From positions 34,318,341 through 34,382,340 of the forward strand of contig CAMTDV010000012.1 of the NCBI GenBank assembly GCA_947069175.1: DNA of 64,000 nucleotides, read 5' to 3'. Source of the DNA: Scalesia atractyloides. Taxonomy: Eukaryota > Streptophyta > Magnoliopsida > Asterales > Asteraceae. Under the pieces are notes generated by a model. The model searched no databases and was not told where the DNA came from. It saw nothing but the letters and a program-made list of their open reading frames with translations. Made by a program: the position numbers and the translations under genes. This document shows positions 45,915-57,045 of this stretch, one piece after another; the stretch's first letter is position 1; every line of letters starts with the position of its first letter.

Positions 45915-47608
45915 ATGGGGCGCAAAGGTAAGGAAAAAGTGGGTTCTTCGAGTGACCCGACGCCAAGAAAGAGAAGGTTAGTAATGTAGAGTGATGTAGA
46001 GGAAGACATAGAGGAAGATGTGCCTGACCGGGGGCCGAAGCCAAGATGGACATCTGGTCCGTTACATGATCAGCCAGAGGAATGGCAGGCTGAGTTGTTT
46101 AATGATCACATCAATAAACTGGCACAAAGAAAAGAAGCATTTATTTGTGAAAAGGAGGTGAGGGAAGCAGATTTTGGACCGTTTGGGGTTACGGATAAGT
46201 TTCGTGCACTAGGATGGGAAGCAGCTCTGAAATGTTACGATTATGAAGGTACAAACTTATATGACGCTGAAATTCAGGAATGGATGGCCACTCTTAGGTG
46301 TCCTTCATACAGAGGTGGAGCGTTAAGAATGAGGTTAATTGGAACTGTAAATGGCATTGAGGTGGAGATGTCTTTCGATTCTTTGCGGCGGGTAGCAAAG
46401 TTTGATAGTAATCCAGTAAATCAATATATGCTTCCAAGGCTGGAAGATCTATACTTTGAACCCGAGAAACATCCTCGGTGGAACACGATGCTTGACTATC
46501 TGTATCTGCCGGGTACCACTCACGGGAAGCTGTATCGCAAGAACTTAAGAATTGAGGGAAAGTTAGTGTTGGTCATTTGCATGCAAAATGTCATCCCAAG
46601 GCGGGGTGACAAAAATGAGGTTAGACGACTGGAAGTGCCGGTGCTCTATGCGTTGTTGACTAGGGCCCCCATGTTTCCGTTTCGCTTTCTGGTAATGAAT
46701 AATGTTTGGATTAGTAGGAATAGCGATCAGCAGAAAATCATACCCATTGCCGCCTCATTACCGCTCACTTGAAAATGTATGGGGTGATAGGTGCGGATGA
46801 TAAGGAGACATAAAAGAAGTTCAAGCTGTTTGACATCTGAAAATTGGGGGCTGGGTGGAAGTATATTGAATTGAGCGGTATCATAAATTGAAGAGCGAAG
46901 GGCAACGATAGAGAGTGCTGAAGGCCGACGCGCAGCCACTTAGACCGGGTGAAGAGGATGAACCGGAGAGCGAGCAAGAGGGCCCGAGTGGGGATGAAGA
47001 TTACATGGATGACCGACATGTTTCCCCAATGAATGTTGAGCAGGGAGGTTCGAGTAGTGTTCCAACTGGAGGTTTCTTTGACTTCTCTAGATATCCGTAT
47101 GAGCCAAACTGGGCTCATGAAGGTACAATGCAAGAAGTAATCGAGAGTCAAAAGCCTTCGGTGTTTGATAGCTGGAGTGGGGCTGAGAGAACGTTCTTTG
47201 ATCATCAGACATTCATGGGTGCGAGTATGGAGCGTGCATTGAGGCATAATTTTGATCGACAAGAATCTTGGAATCGCACCAATGCGTACGCCTTTGAACA
47301 AGAGATAAATAACCGATATTTGGATGATCAAAACCGGCGGATGCATGCTGATTGGTATGCAGGGCGGCCGGTGGTTGTGGACCCACCACCAGTAGATTAC
47401 TCGACCCTGCCACCCTATGACGTAGTGTTTCCTATCCGACACTGCCGATGCATCATTCTCAATGGGTGGATCTTCATTATGGGCAATAGCAGCAGCAGAG
47501 CTTCGAGCAACAAGAAGTAGGAGGAAGTGGCAATCCGCGTTCGCATTCAATGAGTTTTCGGAGATGATGACTTCCATCTTCGGACCTCCTCAGCCGCGCT
47601 ATTATTGA
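45915..47608 (+). pseudogene. G2 extra ORF (Athila post-pol ORF)
   Basis: The ATG at 45915 opens MGRKGKEKVGSSSDP with a basic PRKRR stretch; a TAG at 45987-45989 (probably from CAG) breaks it. From 46020 a 250-codon open part encodes a globular domain (EADFGPFGVTDKFRALGWEA, MATLRCPSYRGGALRMRLIG, LYLPGTTHGKLYRKNLRIEG) resembling the Athila ORF-1 type. After frame changes near 46752 and stops near 46812-46842 an acidic and then Gln-rich tail follows (46915-47520), ending in another frame with TSIFGPPQPRYY before TGA at 47606. No signal peptide or membrane segment is visible, so an envelope role is not supported. The function of this family is unknown. Confidence 0.65.
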
Positions 47609-48835
47609 CCAAGTTGTGTTCTCCTTTGTACAGTATTGTAAAATTTATTTGTTGCATTGTGTTTATGGTTGGGAGTGAAGGGGGTGTATTGTGATTGATA
47701 GTCATGTTTGGGTTGGTGGTTTTGTGGTTGAGTTCTCATGTTTTTCTAAAAAAAAGAAATTTGGGATTTGAGTTTTGAGCAAAAGGTGGTATTGAAGTAA
47801 TGTGAGTGATCATTCCTTCAAACCATACGTTGGGATCAATGTATCCCAAGTGTGGGGATGGGGGAAATTTTTTTGTGATTTTTGAAAATTTTTTGTTACC
47901 CAACCAAACAGTTGTCCAAGTTGAATATGCTACCTGAATCTACATGACACATCGGTATCCATTTTTTATCCTTTTCTTGGTGAGGTTTGAGCCACATGGA
48001 ATACTTTAGAGATTAAATTCTTTTTGGAAGCAGTGGCGGTGTGTGCATTGTGTTAATAGAACTTGGATAATAGATGCTTGTCAAAACCTAAGTTTAACAT
48101 TCTTGTGAATATGATGAAGGCATTTAGGTAGCCTCGTCTGGATGTGTGTTGAGTGTGGTTTGGGGGTTGAACCTCAGAAGTTACATATATGAGCTTGGTA
48201 GTGAGCAAGACGGGGGTTTGGACATTAGTAGCCCAATTTGAGCTTTTAACCATTCAATTGTTACCCAAGCCTATGTCCTACAAAATTCTACCCATTGATC
48301 GATCCGGTTTAAGAGCTTAGTTAGTTGCTATTGTTATGTATGCGTTCTTCCTTCCTATGTTGTGGTTGCTATAAAAAAGAAGAAAAAAAAGAAAATAAAG
48401 AGAAGAAAAGAAGAAAGAAAAGTTAGTGTACAAATAGTGTTGGTTATCTCTTTTGTTTGATGTAATAATAAACCGGGTCGATTAAGCGAGCTACATGCAT
48501 ATATCCTACCAATTCTCACCCTTACACATAGTCTTGTTACAACCCGAAAGTCCTCCTGATTTATAAGCACGTTAGGAAAATTGTAGGTGGAGACTTGATT
48601 ATCACCTAAGCTTATTGTCTCACACTTACATACTTGCATTGAGTGATCTAGCACAATCTTGCTAGTACCATTTTTGTCATCGAGAGGAGTGTATAGTGAG
48701 GGGTGTGTTATGTCGTATGACTGTAAGTTGACAATGGGATGATTTGTTTGTGTTTGGTTTACATGATGATCACTTCTAAGTTTGAAAATGTTTTTGATGT
48801 GTTGCTTGAGACAAGCAACGTTTAAGTGCGGGATG
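47609..48835 (+). other. G2 3' untranslated region with purine motifs
   Basis: Non-coding. It contains AAGTGTGGGGA at 47848, a nearly pure A/G tract at 48372-48421, and the true polypurine tract AAGTGCGGGATG at 48824-48835 directly before the LTR. Confidence 0.65.
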
Positions 48836-50010
48836 TGACGGGTGGTTTATTGGATAACCCAAAGTGCATTAAAATGATTATTATTCCACGGTTAATGGGT
48901 TAATTGCTACGAGTTGATGTCTACGGTGCGTATAGCTTTGCAGGTACCAAAGAGCATAATGAGGGAGTTTAAACGTCCTTTGTCGGGGATTTGCAAGTGA
49001 CTAGTTGAAGATGAGAACTCAAGAGATTGAACGAAGGGCAAAACGGGAAATCCTGCTGACCACCGTAAGTTACGGTGGGCGCCGTAGCTTACGGTGGAGT
49101 TCACCTTCAAAAGCACCGTAAGACAGTCCTTAGGCATCGTAAGAAGATTTTGGCCCATCGTAAGCTACGGTGGGCACCATAGCTTACGGTGGCGAGCTAC
49201 GGGAAAGTTGTAACTGCCCATTTTAACTCGAATTGAAGAGGTCTTTTCACATACAAATCATTGGGAAACGTTTTACAGAGCTTAGGGGCAAATTTTGAGT
49301 AATTTGTGGGTTCTAAACAATTTCTAAACATTGATTTGGTGTTTTCTGATTCCTGTGAACAACAGTATTGAAGGTGTGATGAATTGCAAGACCATGAGTG
49401 GCTAGAACTCTTTGTGATCATCTTGAGTGGAAGGTTTGTTTGAACAATTGTGTTTTGAATTCTCATTTCTAGAATAATAACTTGCTATATGTGTAGTTGT
49501 TATGGTGTTTGGATTCTTGTTAGTAAATTGTTGATTGATGTTTGACTCGTTGCCTTAATTGTACGTTCTTGGTGTCATTGACAATCGAGATATCATGGGG
49601 AGGTTTACGGGTTGGATATTAGTCAATTGGTTATCGGGTAACAACCTCGCATTGTAATAATCCGAGTACTTAGTTCCCTTTTATCACAAACAAGTAATCA
49701 AACACGAGTCATGTCTATGTGACTCTTTCTAGTTGAATTTGAAACACATGCGTTAATTTAAACCGGAAACTTGAGATGGTCACTCTCTTTTAATCTGTTA
49801 AACAACCAACTTTGATTTGCTATTAGTTAAAATCTAAAACCACAATCCAAATACTTTGAATTTAATTTCTTGCAATTTAGGTAAATTAGCCAAATAATTA
49901 CAAACTTTAGATAGCACATATTCCATAAACTCCATGTGTTCGATACCCACTTACCGCTATATTTAGTAGTATTTGGATTAAATTTACGTGAGACTACGAC
50001 AATCACGTCA
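48836..50010 (+). repeat. G2 3' LTR (also 5' LTR of the partial second copy)
   Basis: 1175 bp with TG...CA ends; the hairpin cluster lies at 49060-49192. A decayed primer site follows immediately (GGAGCCGTTTCCGGGGA at 50017), so the LTR also heads the next partial copy. Confidence 0.9.
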
Positions 50011-51076
50011 AATTTTGGAGCCGTTTCCGGGGAGTAGTACGCAATGTGTGTTATTTTGAGTTGTTTTGTTTGTTATTTTTCGGGTTTACGCTGGTTGTGT
50101 TAGGCAGGTTCTTACAGGTGCATGCATACTAGAGGCTCTAACAGGCTATCACCATTGGTATTTGATCCGGAGATTGAGCGACCTTTACGACGCAACAGGG
50201 TTTTGTTACGAGAAAACAAGATTAGTGGTTCCCCAACTACACCTACTACACCAATAACACCACTCAACATCATGGAACCATTACCTACTACCACAAGCCA
50301 AACATCACCATCTACACCTCCACCAATTCCTACCACTCACCCAACTTCAACGCATGAAGTTAAGCCAACCAACGCCGCATCAATGGTACCACCATTCTCA
50401 TCCTTTTTCCCAACATCCGTCAATCATCATCCACCCAATATCCATTACCAAGCCAACCTTTACCAAGTTCCACCATTATCCATACATCCTCCACATTTCA
50501 ACCACCAACCCAACCTGGTTTCCATGAGCCTTCTTCACAGTTTATGCAAACATCGGGTGTAGAAGGAGATGGGTATGATGATGGTTATGAAGAAGAATTT
50601 GGAGGGTATGAAGAAGAAGGTTATTACTATGGGGGTGATGGAGGTAATTTGGGACCGCAAGGGGGAATGTGTTACCCACAAAGGCAACAATTGGAACAAG
50701 TACAAGAAATGGTTAGGCAACCTACGGGGGTGTAACAAGTTCGTCCTCAAGGACCACTGTTCCAACAACCAATGCCTTTACAACAAGTCCAAGGTCAACA
50801 CCAACAACCTCAATTCCAAAGACCGCTGCATCAACCCCAACATCAACAACACTTCGTACCTCAAGGGTTAAGACAGGGTCACGCGGGTCGACCAAGAGTA
50901 CCTTTAGGTGTTCCACGAAGACATCATCAAGAGGTAGTGTGGGGGGTTGAAGCACATTTTCATTCGGTTATTACTAATAATCCTTCTCCGGTAGTGATAC
51001 CACAACGCCCAGATGGGAGGACATTTGAGGTTAGGATGACCGCATTACAAAGCTTGCCGAAGTACAAGGGTCTAGC
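50011..51076 (+). mobile_element. gag: Partial second G2 copy (leader and gag start)
   Basis: Collinear with 38615-39683. The gag ATG is at 50122 and opens 146 codons without the stop seen in the first copy (MHTRGSNRLSPLVFDPEIE). Frames break near 50540 and later. The copy ends at GGTCTAGC (51069-51076), within the gag core, without a further LTR. Confidence 0.85.
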
Positions 51077-51104
51077 CTGGATGGGAGGACATTTGAGGTT
51101 AGGA
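51077..51104 (+). other. Repair filler at the G2/Copia A junction
   Basis: A 25-bp string at 51080-51104 is an exact repeat of 51012-51036 in the flanking gag. It separates the end of the G2 copy from the resumed Copia A sequence, as in synthesis-dependent end joining. Confidence 0.75.
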
Positions 51105-52300
51105 AGAAGAAATCAATATTCTAACCTGTAAAATAAATGAAAAACTTCAAATTATTGACTTAGCTCATGATACGATGAGTGACAAAACAAAAAAAAATTC
51201 TGAAAAATGCAAAGAGTTGTCAGAAGCACAACTAAAACTTTGTGAACTTGAAAAGAAATTGAATCAATTCAGAGATTCATCTTTTGTTATGAAACACATG
51301 ATGAATAGCTTGAAGAAGAGTAATGACAAGACAAGTGTGGGCTTCAAAGGTTTCGATGAAGTTTCACCACCTCTTGGTCATGACTATTCTTTCTTGCTAG
51401 ATGAAGAAGAGCTTACAGACTTTGTGTCAACTACACCTAGTAGTTCTACATCAGGGAATGTTGATGTGACTGAGAATGCAAAGAAGGATGATAACAGAGA
51501 AGTGGTTTTGAAAACAAAGAATACACACCCTAAGAATCAAAAGTAAGTTTTTGTTAAAAATATTGATTTTGTAAAAGGGAGTGATATGAAAGAAGAGGTC
51601 ACTGTTATTACAAAAGAGTCAAATGTTCAGTTTGCTAAAATAAAAATAAAGAAAAATCAGGAATTGAGCAAACTAAACAAGATCCTTCAAAGGCATCATC
51701 ATCATCATCGTCACCTGATGAATCTAAACCAGAGACTTCAATTAAGAAGTCTTCGGCTAGAAGATTGTGCTTCAAATGTCACAACAAGGGACATGTAGCT
51801 AGCTGCTATCCTAACAAAAGGAGTGAAGCACATATGAGTGAGACACAGAGAGAAAAATCACCATAAAAGTTGGTGATGGTAAGAAGAAGGTTACTAACTC
51901 ACTAAAGATATCTGTTACCAAGCACAAGAGTGTTGCTGTTGGTGTAGATAAGGCTGAAAAAGGAACTCACCAAGTTCCTCATTTTCAAAGAAATTAACGA
52001 AGATTTCAGCCTGAATCTACATCAGGCAGGTAAGAAAACGTAGAAGTAGTTCACCAAGAATAAATTACTTTAATGGTCGATCAAGTAATTTTAGAAGTCA
52101 AGGTCAATATCAAACTCGATATCAGAATGTTAGTAGTCGAAATTTTTTTAACAATGGCTTTAGAAATTATTATCATCAAAATTCATGGAACCAAAACCAA
52201 ATTTTCCAAAGGTCACAAAGTCCAAACATGTTTTGGAAACCTTAGGACCAAAGACCTGGTGGAAATCAAAAACCATTTCCATCAACAGGTCTAAGATCCA
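51105..52300 (+). pseudogene. Copia A gag/pol spacer with zinc knuckle
   Basis: A coiled-coil-prone part (KCKELSEAQLKLCELEKKLNQF) followed by an acidic SFLLDEEELTDF stretch, a Lys-rich region and a knuckle-like CFKCHNKGHVASC near 51760-51800, which is one residue short of CX2CX4HX4C. Stops and frameshifts follow at 51541, 51864 and after. It corresponds to the C2 region 29341-31507. Confidence 0.75.
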
Positions 52301-53080
52301 AGACTCCTGTTAGGAGTGATGGATATTAGATGAATGTTCCGTGGTTGATGAATCTGGAAGACCGAAGACCATTAAGGCTTGGGTCCCCCAATCTAACTAA
52401 TTTTTGTTGGGTTGTGCATGAGCTGCTAAGAAGGATTATCAACTTGTGGTATGTTGATAGTGGCTGCTCCAGGCACATGATGGGGGATGCGAGGTTGTTG
52501 ACTGAGTTTGAGAATATAGATGGAGGTGATGTGAATTTTGTAGGTGCTAAAGGAGTGCACATTACATGTCGAGGAAAAGTGACCAACGGGAGGATCACAT
52601 TGGACAAAGTGAACTATGTCGAGCAGCTGAAGCACAATCTGATGAGCTTGTCTCAAGTCTGTGACAAGGGGCACTCGGTCCACTTTACTAAGCCTGAAGC
52701 TTTAGTGTTAAAACCTGGTTTGGTGATACCGGATGATTGGATAGTGATGAGAGCGCCAAGGAGAAACGACACTTATGTCATGGACATGGGTGCTAAGGAT
52801 TCTTCCACTGTGGTGGCGTGTTCACTATCAAAAGCATCTGAGGCTGAGTCATTGCTGTGGCACAGACGCTGGCCCACATCCACTACCAAAAATGAATTAT
52901 ATTATTAAAATTGGTTTAGTGGAAGGGGTGCCAGTGCAGAGGTTTCATGTGGAAGATAAATGTCTTCCATGTCAAAATGGAAAACAACATAAGAAACCTC
53001 ACAAGTCTAAAACAGTAAATTCCATAGATGCTCTTATGAATTACTTCATATGGATCTATTCGGTTTAGTGAACGTAAGGA
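52301..53080 (+). pseudogene. pr: Copia A protease and pre-integrase domain
   Basis: The active site Asp-Ser-Gly is encoded at 52456-52464 (WYVDSGCSRHMMGD). GRITLDKVNYVEQLKHNLMS and VHFTKPEALVLKPG follow. The pre-integrase zinc part LLWHRR...MNYIIKIGLVEGVP...CLPCQNGKQHKKPH is split by a frameshift near 52870, and another near 53040 hits the LHMDLFG motif. Confidence 0.85.
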
Positions 53081-53990
53081 GCATAGGTGGAAAGTACTAT
53101 TGTTTAGTTGTCACAGATGATTAGTCATGATATTCATGGGTTTTCTTTTTAGGATACAAAAGATGAGACATCGGAGATGTTGGATTGATCTTTTTACAAA
53201 ACTGGAAAATGTCCATGATGACGATCAAGAGGATAAGGTGTGATAATGGCACGGAGTTCAAGAATCAGATTCTGGATCTCTAGTGTCTTCACATGGGAAT
53301 TGAACATCAATATTTTGCTCCTTATACACCAACAGAATGGAGTCGCTGCGAGGAAAAACAGAACGTTGATTGAACCGCTAGGACTATGCTTTCTGATTCA
53401 AACCTTCCAGTTTTTTTCTGGGGAGAAGCTGTGAACATAGCTTGTTATGTCCTAAACAAAGTTTTGACGGTTAAACGGTTTAACAAAACATGTCACGAAC
53501 TATTGTTTAACCAAAAACCAAACTTAAAAGGCTTTGAACCATTTGGGTTACCCTCACCGTTGTGCGTAATAAAGATAAGCAAAAATTTGGTGTGGTAGCT
53601 GACGAGGGTTACTTTCTAGGTTATATGCCTGGAACACGAATAAAAGGGTTTTTAATCTAAAAACTTGTAAAATTGAGGTTGTGTTTAACATGGAAATCAC
53701 TAGTTATTCACCTTAACAATCAACGAGTGGTCCTGCTATATTATATGATTATGATAGAGTTTTTAAATCATTTAATATTCCTGATTTTTCCAATGCAGAT
53801 GATTATCAAGTGATTTAAACTGTGATCAGTGAAGATGAAGAGTATATCAATGACGATGCTCCAGAAACTTCTTCTAGTGCAGCTCCATAGGACTTAAGTG
53901 ATAGTGAGTCTGAACCTATTCAGAGGGAGGACTTTACTAATCCGTTTGTTCATAAGAACATTCAGGGGAAGATTGGATCTAATCTGGGAG
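53081..53990 (+). pseudogene. int: Copia A integrase
   Basis: Heavily damaged core: the TDDYSRYSW motif contains TAG and TGA (53122-53131), the MARSSRIR segment shows another frame of the DNGTEFKN motif near 53240, and QQNGV and NRTLIE lie near 53335. A better preserved part is LPVFFWGEAVNIACYVLNKVL (53395-53460), then FEPFG.P and an acidic linker. No functional integrase is possible. Confidence 0.8.
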
Positions 53991-54198
53991 ATGATTTAGT
54001 TGTTGACACCATTGCTACTACACGCGCAAACAGAGATCATCCAGTTGAAAACATCATAGGTGATGCTGCTGCAAGTGTTCAGACAAGAAGAGGTGTGATT
54101 GAAGGTTCCTGTTTATTTACTTCGATTCAGAAGACAGGGATGATACATGAGTGTTTGTATAGCTGCTTTATTGCCCAAAAGGAGCCGAAAATGTTCAC

Positions 54199-55140
54199 AT
54201 GGCTCTAAAAGATAATTGTTGGGTTGAAGCTATGCAAGAGGAACTAGCTCTGTTTAAGAAGTTGAAGGTTTTGGAGCTAGTTGACTTGCCTGAAGGAGAG
54301 AAGGAAATAGGCACCAAGTGGGTGATTAAGTGCAAGAAGGACGAACGAGGGATCGTGATAAGGAATAAAGTTCGGTTGGTGGTGAAAGGGTTCAATCAGC
54401 AAGAGGGGATTGATTACAATGAAGTGTTTGCACCAGTAGCAAGGTTGGAAGCAATTTGTTTGTTCCTAGCTTTTGCTTCATTCAAGGGCTTCAAAGTTTA
54501 CCAACTTGACTTGAAGAGTGTTTTCTTTACGGGAAAGTCCAAGAAGTGGTGTATGTCTCACAACCAGATAGGTTATTGATCCAGATTATCCAGATCGAGT
54601 CTATCGACTTGATAAGGCATTGTATGGATTGATCAGGCACCTATGGCGTGGTATGAGACACTGTCATCACATTTTTAAAGAATGGTTTTAAAAGAGGTCA
54701 GATTGACAGTACACTTTTCATTAATAGGAAGAAGGAAGACGTTCCGCTGGTACATGCATACGTAGATGACATCATTTTTGGGTCATCGGATGAGAACATG
54801 TGTCATGAATTCGAGGAGGTAATGAAGAGCAAGTTCGAAATGAGTGCGATGGGTGAACTGTCCTACTTTTTGGGTTTACAAGTTGAACAGAAGAAGGATG
54901 GGATGTTTATACATCAGACAAAGTATGTGCATGACATTTTGTCTGGTTTCAAAATCGAGGATTGCGCTACTTTCAACACACCTATTTGTGAGAATCACAA
55001 TCTTGGTCTAGATCATGAGAGTGTGGAGGATGTTGATCCTACTCAATACATGGCTATGATTGGTTCTCTAATGTACTTGACTACTTCAAGACCGACATCA
55101 TGTTCGCAGTATGTCTTTGTGCCAGATATCAAGCGAATCC
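54199..55140 (+). pseudogene. rt: Copia A reverse transcriptase
   Basis: It encodes CWVEAMQEELALFKKLKV, IGTKWVIKCKKDERG and FNQQEGIDYNEVFAPVARLEA, then after frame breaks near 54530-54720 the catalytic YVDDIIFGS (YVDD at 54759-54770), KFEMSAMGELSYFLGLQVEQ and YMAMIGSLMYLTTSRP. It is close to C2 RT and to the Copia B remnant. Confidence 0.88.
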
Positions 55141-55690
55141 AAAAGAGTCCCACATGAAAGCGGTGAAGCGAATTCTTCGCTACTTGAAGGGGAAACCTAA
55201 ACTTGGGTTATGGTATCCACTGCTAGTGATTTGAAGTTTGTTGCTTTCACGATTCGGACTTTGGAGATGCAAATCAACAAGGAAGTCTACCACAGGTGGT
55301 TATTAGTTCTTAGGAGGGAGGATCGTGTCATGGCAATGCAAGAAGCAGTCTTGCGTGTTTACCTCGACGTGTGAAGCTGAATATATTGCTGCGGTAGCTG
55401 ATGCTCTCAGGTTCTCTGATCCAACACAGATGCCGATTACGGTTTGAATTTCACTCGTACTCCTATATGATAGACAATAATGCCACTATTCATCTCCAAC
55501 AATCTGGTAAAACAATTCGCACAAAACATATTGACATTCGTCATCATTTTATACGGGATTGTGCTGAAAAGAAATTGATTGAACTACATCGAGTTTGACA
55601 CACTAGATAACCTGGTAGATCTTTACACAAAAGCTTTACAGGGCTCGTTTTGAACATTTAGTCGAACTCAACGGGATGAGGAATCCTGAA
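55141..55690 (+). pseudogene. rh: Copia A RNase H
   Basis: Frameshifted remnants of the AVKRILRYLKGKP, STTGGY, TCEAEYIAA and HIDIRHHFIRD motifs, ending near LNGMRNPE at 55690. Copia B keeps the same motifs with fewer breaks (60833-61387). Confidence 0.8.
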
Positions 55691-56590
55691 TAACCAGTTT
55701 CCATAAAATTTTTGTAAATACATTTACTGTTTTCAAAATAAAAAAAAGAAAATCAAAATGAGTTTTCACTGTGTGGAAAAGAAGAAATGATAGTACATCA
55801 GCAAGTTAGACTGTCACACTAAAATTAAAACTAAATTGCTTAAGTGTAATAGCAGATTAATCATATTATATACCAGTAGGTAAAAAGCATGAAATAATTA
55901 ACTTACCTTGGTGATATAAATATAATAAACTGTGTATGAGTGGGTAACATATCAGTGGCATATGGTTTTATAGCCTTAAATCTTACGTTGATAGATTGCA
56001 AAAATCTGAGGTTTTAGGTCTTTATATCATTATTTCATCCGGGTATCAAGGTTGTCCTTTTGCTACATCCAGATATATGCTGACCTAGGCACAACCAAGA
56101 TATCTTAAAAGAGCTAAAATGCCAAATCCTTAAATTTGAAGAAGCTATCCTAGAGATTCATTCAAACGTGCAAAATGCATCAATCGTACCAAAATTTAGT
56201 ATTTTCCCTAACGCTCGTTGGATATTGGTCTCTTTGCTGTACGGAAGTACTGACCTGATCACCAATTATCTAACGTTGTAAATCAAAAGGATGAATTTCG
56301 GTACACTCACCTACTACGAGGAATCTTTGTGCATACCTTGATCATGGGGGTATGTCCTGAAGTGGGATAACTGGGTAATGGTACTTGAAATGTTTAAGTG
56401 GATAAATAATACTGGTAATGTCTTGAACTGTTTTTCATGAATATTGCATATAGAATTATCAAATAGTGTGAACACATTTAATGTTGCTGATATGATCTTC
56501 TTAACGGTGATTCTCACAAAAACAAAGTGTTTATTATTTCATTATTTAATTGCTTTCAGAAAATACAAAAATGCAAAAAGATTTCGTTTT
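55691..56590 (+). other. Copia A 3' untranslated region, truncated
   Basis: Collinear with 61388-62344 of Copia B until about 56590, where the sequence switches to TGTAAGACCC of element D. Confidence 0.75.
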
Positions 56591-56950
56591 TGTAAGACCC
56601 TATCTTACTTTATTGAATTTCTATTAAAATTTCGCATTTAAATGCGATATACGAATACATTTTCAAACATATATTCGAAACTTATTTTTTAAAGTTAAAA
56701 ACTTCATAAGGATTAAACAATTTAATGTGTTATCAATGATTAGTTTTATGATCACAAAACTAAGTGCGGAAGCTTCGTCTTTGATCTGTTCGGTTCTTCG
56801 TAGAGCTTGGTCCTCCTCTGGTACTCCCAATCAACACCTATATTTCATAATTTATGAAATATGTTAGTTATAAATAGATTATACGTAACCGAATAAACCC
56901 GAAGGCCTAAAACATAAAAAAAAAACAAATCAAAACATTCGTTTCAGACT

Positions 56951-57045
56951 CCACCGTAAGCTACGGCTAGCCACCGTAGCTTACGGTCAAGGCTTTCTGT
57001 TTCAACACAGCAGCTGCCTAGTACTACGTACGAGCTTACGGTGGG
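56951..57045 (+). repeat. CCACCGTAAGCTACGG motif cluster in element D
   Basis: Three units (56951-56966, 56971-56987 and 57031-57044) share the core of the G2 LTR hairpins, in both orientations, within a sequence that otherwise does not match G2. Confidence 0.85.

Larger units (their letters stand above)
37440..50010 (+). mobile_element. G2: Athila-like Ty3/Gypsy retrotransposon
   Basis: A 12.6-kb element with two 1175-bp LTRs (TGACGGGTGG...CAATCACRTCA), a tRNA-Asp primer site, gag-pol in Gypsy order and about 4 kb between integrase and the 3' LTR holding an extra ORF. The primer type, the integrase motif FDVWGIDFMGPFPSS and RT motif MDDFSIFG support the Athila lineage. Many in-frame stops are C-to-T type. 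It is inserted in Copia A gag and continues into a second partial copy at 50011, so its right flank is not a simple target duplication. Confidence 0.9.
35490..56590 (+). mobile_element. Copia A (SIRE/Tork-like), split by G2
   Basis: It comprises the LTR at 35490-35955, primer site, repeat-rich leader, the N-terminal half of gag (36710-37439), then the G2 insertion block (37440-51104), then the rest of gag, protease, integrase, RT and RNase H (51105-55690) and a 3' untranslated part cut at 56590 by element D. No 3' LTR lies inside the window. Frameshifts and stops are numerous. Confidence 0.85.

Noticed and set aside
46765..47577. A 270-codon minus-strand reading frame
   Set aside because: It is antisense to the G2 extra ORF and has no domain of its own; the plus-strand frames continue the extra ORF.
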